Assembly (NCBI RefSeq): GCF_000143415.4
Contig: NW_003314281.1
Coordinates: 2,107,149-2,171,148 of the forward strand
DNA from: Selaginella moellendorffii
Taxonomy: Eukaryota; Streptophyta; Lycopodiopsida; Selaginellales; Selaginellaceae
Direction: 5' to 3'
Length of the DNA: 64,000 bases
Within the stretch, counting starts at the first letter, position 1. The number at the start of each line of letters is the position of its first letter. The notes below the pieces were generated by a model. That model was not told the DNA's origin and did no database searches. It saw only the letters and a program-made list of their open reading frames with translations. The position numbers were made by a program, and so were the translations under genes. Shown here one piece after another: positions 59,463 through 64,000 of this stretch.

Positions 59463-59844
59463 TCTGAAAGTGCAGAAAAGAAGTTAAGACCATACAAAAA
59501 ATGATTGGAGAATGGCCTAAATCATAACATACCAAACAACCTCAATAGCATGAGGCCACATGCCATTATTCAAACATGCTATTGACACCCACGTGAAATT
59601 TCGCATTCACAAAATTGGCATGAGCCCTCATGCCATTAGTGGTACCACTAATGGCATGAGGCCTCACGCTATCTTTGACCCCTGCTAGCCTGTTGCTATA
59701 TTCCTTTTCCCTTGCTGCAACTTAATATATTTTTGTGTGCGTGCTATTGAGGTTGTTTGGTATGTTATGATTTAGGCCATTCTCCAATCATTTTTTGTAT
59801 GGTCTTAACTTCTTTTCTGCACTTTCAGAATGGCCTTCAGGGTT
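59448..59844. repeat. Inverted repeat duplicating the gene A start, copy 2
   Basis: 59742-59844 is the reverse complement of 59448-59550 (103 bp), which contains the gene A ATG and first codons. The copied start therefore faces right and opens a frame at 59830 that begins MAFRV like gene A before diverging. In copy 1 the same place holds the simpler hairpin at 36442-36633, so copy 2 was remodelled by inverted template switching or gene conversion. Motif copies flank both arms. Confidence 0.85.
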
Positions 59845-61033
59845 CGGCATAAGGAATATCAATATAGACTAGCAGGGCACAAAGATGGCATGAGGCCTCA
59901 TGCCATCTTGATATACACACAGCTCCGGGCAAGTAAAAACATACTTGACAATACGCTAGCACTGAAATTGCAAGGGCCCAAGATGGCATGTGGCCTCATG
60001 CCATTTCTAAATGTGGTCCTAAGCCATTCCATGGTGAACATACCAGGAAGCACAAGTGCCGAATATCAAGAGGAAGCGGTAGCCACACCAAAGACAGTGC
60101 CGCTCGCAACACCGCAACTGCTCGTAGCGCCGCTCGCACAAACTGCCACTCGCATAAACTGCCGCTCGCAATGGCGCTCGCAATGCCGCAACCGCTCGTA
60201 GACGCATAAACCACAGCCCACAACGCCGCTTACACAAGCAGCGCTCACTGCGCTCAGCGGAACCAAGAACACGGCGCACAAAAATGATAGACCTAGGAAT
60301 GAGTTCGAGAATTCAAAAATAACACACGCTTGAACGTCACATCAAATCCTCTGACAAACCAGATCTTATGATTCCTCTGACAAATTTCAAACTGAGTAGC
60401 TTCTAGACTTTGCTGTCGGAGGTTGAACTTTGTCACATCATGTCCTTGCCTCGATCCAGCTGTGCCATGTCAGTGATTCGAACTTTGCCATGCCATGTCA
60501 GCGATCCGCGCCAAGATTATTCGCCGTGTAAAGGAATAATTACGCTGTGTGTGTACGTCCATTTATGGCAATATAAGGCCACACGCCATTCAAAGAATAA
60601 TGCTCGACATAAGGCCACACGCCATTCAAAGAATAATGCTAGTCGAGCATTTTTTGGTGCATTTTTGGGTTCAAAATTGCATGAGCCCACACGCTATAAA
60701 GTTTACCTGTACCAAAAATAGAAACAGCTTTATTTACTTGGGAATTTAAGTGGTTGAGGCATTTTTAAACTTACAAACACATGCCCTACTTACATTCTTT
60801 TGGTTGCTTAAAATTCAAAAATATTATAAACCTTTCTTTTTGCATTTTCAATGTTTTCAATTATGGTTTTTGATTTTCGTAGGACCAGCCTAGTAATCTA
60901 TTTGCATCCCGTCATGTTTATAGCTAGCTTTCGTTTATCCCCTTCGCTAGCCTGAGATACATCTGCTCGGCATCTGCCTCTTACAGCATTTGCCCAGAAA
61001 GGGCATCTTTCTTCACGCAGCATTTGCCACATG

Positions 61034-61068
61034 TTTAGGGTTTAGGGTTTAGGGTTTAGGGTTTAGCA
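61034..61068 (+). repeat. Telomere-like TTTAGGG run, copy 2
   Basis: Four TTTAGGG units plus a partial, against three at the equivalent place in copy 1. Confidence 0.85.
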
Positions 61069-62041
61069 ATTCAGTAGCTTGATAAACATGCAAATACAGA
61101 ACTTGATGCAAAATCCTTTGATATGTCACAATGCCCCTAGGACCATAAACACATTTCAATAGAGAGGGTCCTTTCATTTCATAACTCCTTACGTAGATCT
61201 TGGTGAAACCAGAGTTAGTGAAGTTAGTTTCTTGTAATCCCGCATCTGATTGTGATGTCCCTTTGCAGTTTCGATGGAAAGGTCAATGCACACCAAACTG
61301 TGAAATCTTGGAGCAAAATAACGGTCGGATCTATGGCAAATGCCCCTGAAACATTGTAAGGCTCGTGTGGTCTCATGTGGTGTCCGATTGAGATGCTTCT
61401 TTGCAGGGTCATCAAGAAAGACATTGTATACCATTCTGTAAAATCTAGTTGCGATCTAACGGTTGGATCTCCAGAAAACTCAAAAAACTCTCGCGCGTGT
61501 CAGAATATCCTAGGAATATACTCCTATGTGCCCCTGAAAATGGCATGCGGCCCCACGCCATTCAAGAGATAATGCCAGATGACGCCGAGAATTTTTTGGT
61601 GCATTTTTTGGGTTCAAAATTGCATGAGCCCACACGCTATAAAGTTTATCTTTGCCAAATAGAGAAAAGTTTATCTGTGTCATGTGAGGTAGTTACAGTC
61701 TTTTGTGCTCGGCATCTGCCTCTTGCAGCATTTGCACTGAAAGGGAATTTTTCTCCATTCAGCATTTGGCCCTGAAAATGGCATGCGCCCACACGCCATT
61801 CAAGGAATAACGCCACAGGACGCCTGGATTTTTGGGTTTAAAATGTTTAGGGTTTTTTGGGTTTTTTCAAAATATTTTGGGTCCAACGTTTTTTGGGTTT
61901 CTTTGGTTCAAAATTGCATGAGCCCACACGCTATAATATTGATTTGAGAGAAAAATAGAAACAGATAGAATTTCTTTATTTAGCTGAACATCTGCCATTT
62001 TTGGAAATACAAGATGCTTTGGAATATCCAATCATGCATGG

Positions 62042-62051
62042 TATAAATATA
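62042..62051 (+). promoter_or_regulatory. TATA box for gene B, copy 2
   Basis: TATAAATATA at the position equivalent to 39045-39054. It is followed by a CTCGCG-rich leader at 62280-62430 that is rearranged relative to copy 1. Confidence 0.55.
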
Positions 62052-62652
62052 GCGAGGGTATTAAATGATATCCCAATCATGATCTTTCTTTTGGATTTCG
62101 CGTGCATGCAGTTCGAGGAATGATGACGTTGCGGATTTCTTTTGGATTTTGCGTGCTTGCATGCGCGCGGCAATCCAGAAATTAATGGTGGCGCCCAAGT
62201 CCGAGGAATGATGACGTGGCGGGATTACCAACCGTTGTGACATTTCGCGCGTGTGAGGTTAGGTTTTGCATTTTGCTTTGTACTCGCGCTCGCACACTCG
62301 CGCTCGCGCTCGCGCTCCCGCTCGCATCGCGCTCCCACTCGCGATCACGCTCACTTCTCTACAGGTTTCTCGTGTGCATCGGCGTCCACTCGCGCTTGCA
62401 TCACACTCGCGCTCGCATCGCGCTCGTGTGCATCGGCATCCACTTCAAGACACACCCAGTTTGTAACTTCGCCGCCAACTCCGCCGCCCACTCCACCACC
62501 CACACGCAGCCCACTTGGCGTCCCGGGAGATTTCAGCACCACTCTCCAACTGTAAGTGGCAGAGTAGCCTTGCTGCTACGATCCGCTGCACACACAGTGC
62601 ACATTCGCCAGCGAGTCCGGCCTCGATTGTCACGGCCTCCATTCGGCTTCAA

Positions 62653-64000
62653 ATGGTAAGTCTTTTAGATGAAGTAGAAAATGGCATGAGGCCACATGCC
62701 ATTCAGTAGCAACATTGGCATGCACCGATTGGGCTCTCGAGTGCAGTCCGGTTACAGATGGCATGTAGCCTCACGCCATCTTAGGATGCAGCCTCAAGAC
62801 ATCTGATGCAGTGGTGAATGGTGTGTGGCCTCACGTTATTTCCAGCTGCTAGCTTTTCATCTGTCAGCTCTAATTGTTGTGCATTTTTGAACAGGCGAGG
62901 AATTGCGTTCTTCTTCCAGCCACTGTCAATGTGGATGCAGAGAAGGGGGAGGAGCTCACCAGTTGGACTTTCGGGATGGAAGGCGAGGATCTGATGCTGT
63001 ACAACACAGATGGTGGGAGAAAAGAATGCATGGGGATCCTCATCCAAGTGACAGACACTCCATGCAGTTCCATGCAAGAATATGGACTGGCACTTGTGGT
63101 AGAGACAGCGTCCGCCTTCAAGATCCACCTTGCACATCCTAGCAGCTTCCCGGAGGGGGGCAGCGGCTATGAGGAATTCCTAGAGGGAGCTAGGGAGAGG
63201 TTGTCCAGGAGGCCCACAATTTCAAAGACGCTGCGGGTCTATGAAGATCACATGGAATCCACGGACCTCACCTACGGCGATGTTCAAAAACTATATTCCA
63301 ACATTGAGCCGTTGAGAGTGCCTCCAGTTTGCGAAGCGAAGGGGAAGGGGGTCGATCTGGAAACTACCCCGAAGCAGAAAAGGGTGGTCAAGCTCAAGCC
63401 GACGTCCGACTCTGCTGCTCCAAAAAAGAAGCTACTCGGTGATGCCATTGCCTCGGGTTCGAACACTACACCCACCAAAAAGAAGAGCCGCAAAGAGCAG
63501 AAAGAGCAAGAAGAGGCAGCAAAAATCGTCTCAGATAATAGTACTTGTTACTATTCCAACAAAGTATATACAATCGACATGAGCCGTATCGAGATCCAAA
63601 GCAAATACAACCACAGGCTAGTATCTGATGAGTGGGTGGAGAAACTGAAGCAGAAGATGCTGGCAAGTCCAGTAACACCCGACATCGCAGACGTGATCCC
63701 CTACTACCGAACAATGAAGGGCGAGACGAGGTTTCCAGACTTGATCAATAGGAAGGTGTTGGACGATCAGAACATCCGGTTCTATGCCGTCTCCGGGCAG
63801 CATTCTAGCTTGGCGATGCAACAGATAGTTGTGGATATTATGGTGGGCAAGGAGGTGAAGAAAGTCTTCAAGACAAGAGTTGTCCGCCTGATAAAAGGCA
63901 ACTCGCCCCTCCGATCTATCATATACATCTCCCACGCGCAGAATGTCAAGCAAGAAACGTGCTACAAATTGGGTCTGCACGAGACATTGGCACGAACACG
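62653..64000 (+). CDS. Gene B, copy 2 (5' part, runs off the window)
   Basis: Exon 1 ends in ATG at 62653-62655 directly before GTAAGT. A 239-nt intron (62656-62894, same length as in copy 1, containing three motif copies) precedes exon 2 at 62895, which is open to the window end (about 368 codons). Exon 2 starts ARNCVLLPATVNVDAEKGEE. Copy 1 has an alternative ATG 20 nt upstream (39627), but copy 2 has ACG there and that frame fails after splicing, so the split start ATG/GCG is preferred. The possible ParB-like AVSGQHSSLAMQ box is intact near 63795. No nonsense codon is seen in this part. Confidence 0.6.

Larger units (their letters stand above)
55146..64000. mobile_element. 14-kb TIR element, copy 2 (right part outside window)
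   Basis: Begins with the same 22-bp TIR (55146-55167) and follows copy 1 closely to the window end, which corresponds to about position 40994 of copy 1. Compared with copy 1 it lacks about 370 bp between the small ORF and gene A (copy 1, roughly 32690-33120), carries a 46-bp tandem duplication near 56283-56365, has a different centre in the upstream inverted repeat, and has a rearranged spacer. It is inserted in a Ty3 gag relic, so its left flank differs from that of copy 1, which argues for independent insertions rather than one segmental duplication. Confidence 0.82.

Noticed and set aside
31567-64000. An endogenous giant-virus segment
   Set aside because: There are TIRs, introns, no viral core genes, and two near-identical dispersed copies, which fits a transposable element better.

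Overview
This is plant nuclear DNA, dominated by transposable elements. The plant call rests on stretches of the plant-type telomere repeat TTTAGGG, a Helitron with a fused Rep and helicase, Ty3 retrotransposons (one primed by a Met-tRNA-type site), an L1-type LINE end with a zf-RVT motif, and a pseudogene fragment of a plant hydroxypyruvate reductase. I cannot name the species. No ordinary intact host gene, rRNA or tRNA was recognised. A 100-N assembly gap lies at 51064-51163.

Layout. 1-5302: decayed Helitron on the minus strand. 5303-7350: gene-like fragments, including the reductase piece. 7350-20450: non-coding DNA with pieces of one long LTR family, a gag relic and a LINE end. 20783-25698: a near-complete 4.9-kb Ty3 retrotransposon with target-site duplication GGGCA, inserted into an older Ty3 relic (about 20450-20782 plus 25704-27124). 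29834-31563: a 1.73-kb solo LTR with target-site duplication GATGC, full of CTCGGA-type satellite. 31567-45707: a 14.1-kb element bounded by 22-bp terminal inverted repeats. 45708-51063: relic DNA. 51164-55145: a second decayed Ty3 element. 55146-64000: a second copy of the 14-kb element, same orientation, cut by the window edge.

The 14-kb element is the most interesting content. It has two divergent multi-kb genes. Gene A (minus strand, 1,023 codons) resembles a DDE-type transposase with a DUF7869-like core and SH3-like ends. Gene B (plus strand) can be assembled from 11 exons into an uninterrupted phase of exactly 1,649 codons. It has a possible ParB-like segment, a basic and an acidic linker, and a C-terminal FCP1/NIF-type HAD domain. 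A small acidic ORF lies downstream of gene A. About 30 copies of a 22-bp quasi-palindrome (half-sites ATGGCATG and CATGCCAT around a GGCC core) are scattered through the whole element, in spacers, exons and tiny introns. I saw none elsewhere in the window. All in-frame stops in the two genes are TAG or TAA. Three of them align with CAG or CAA in the other copy, which suggests C-to-T decay of glutamine codons in methylated DNA.
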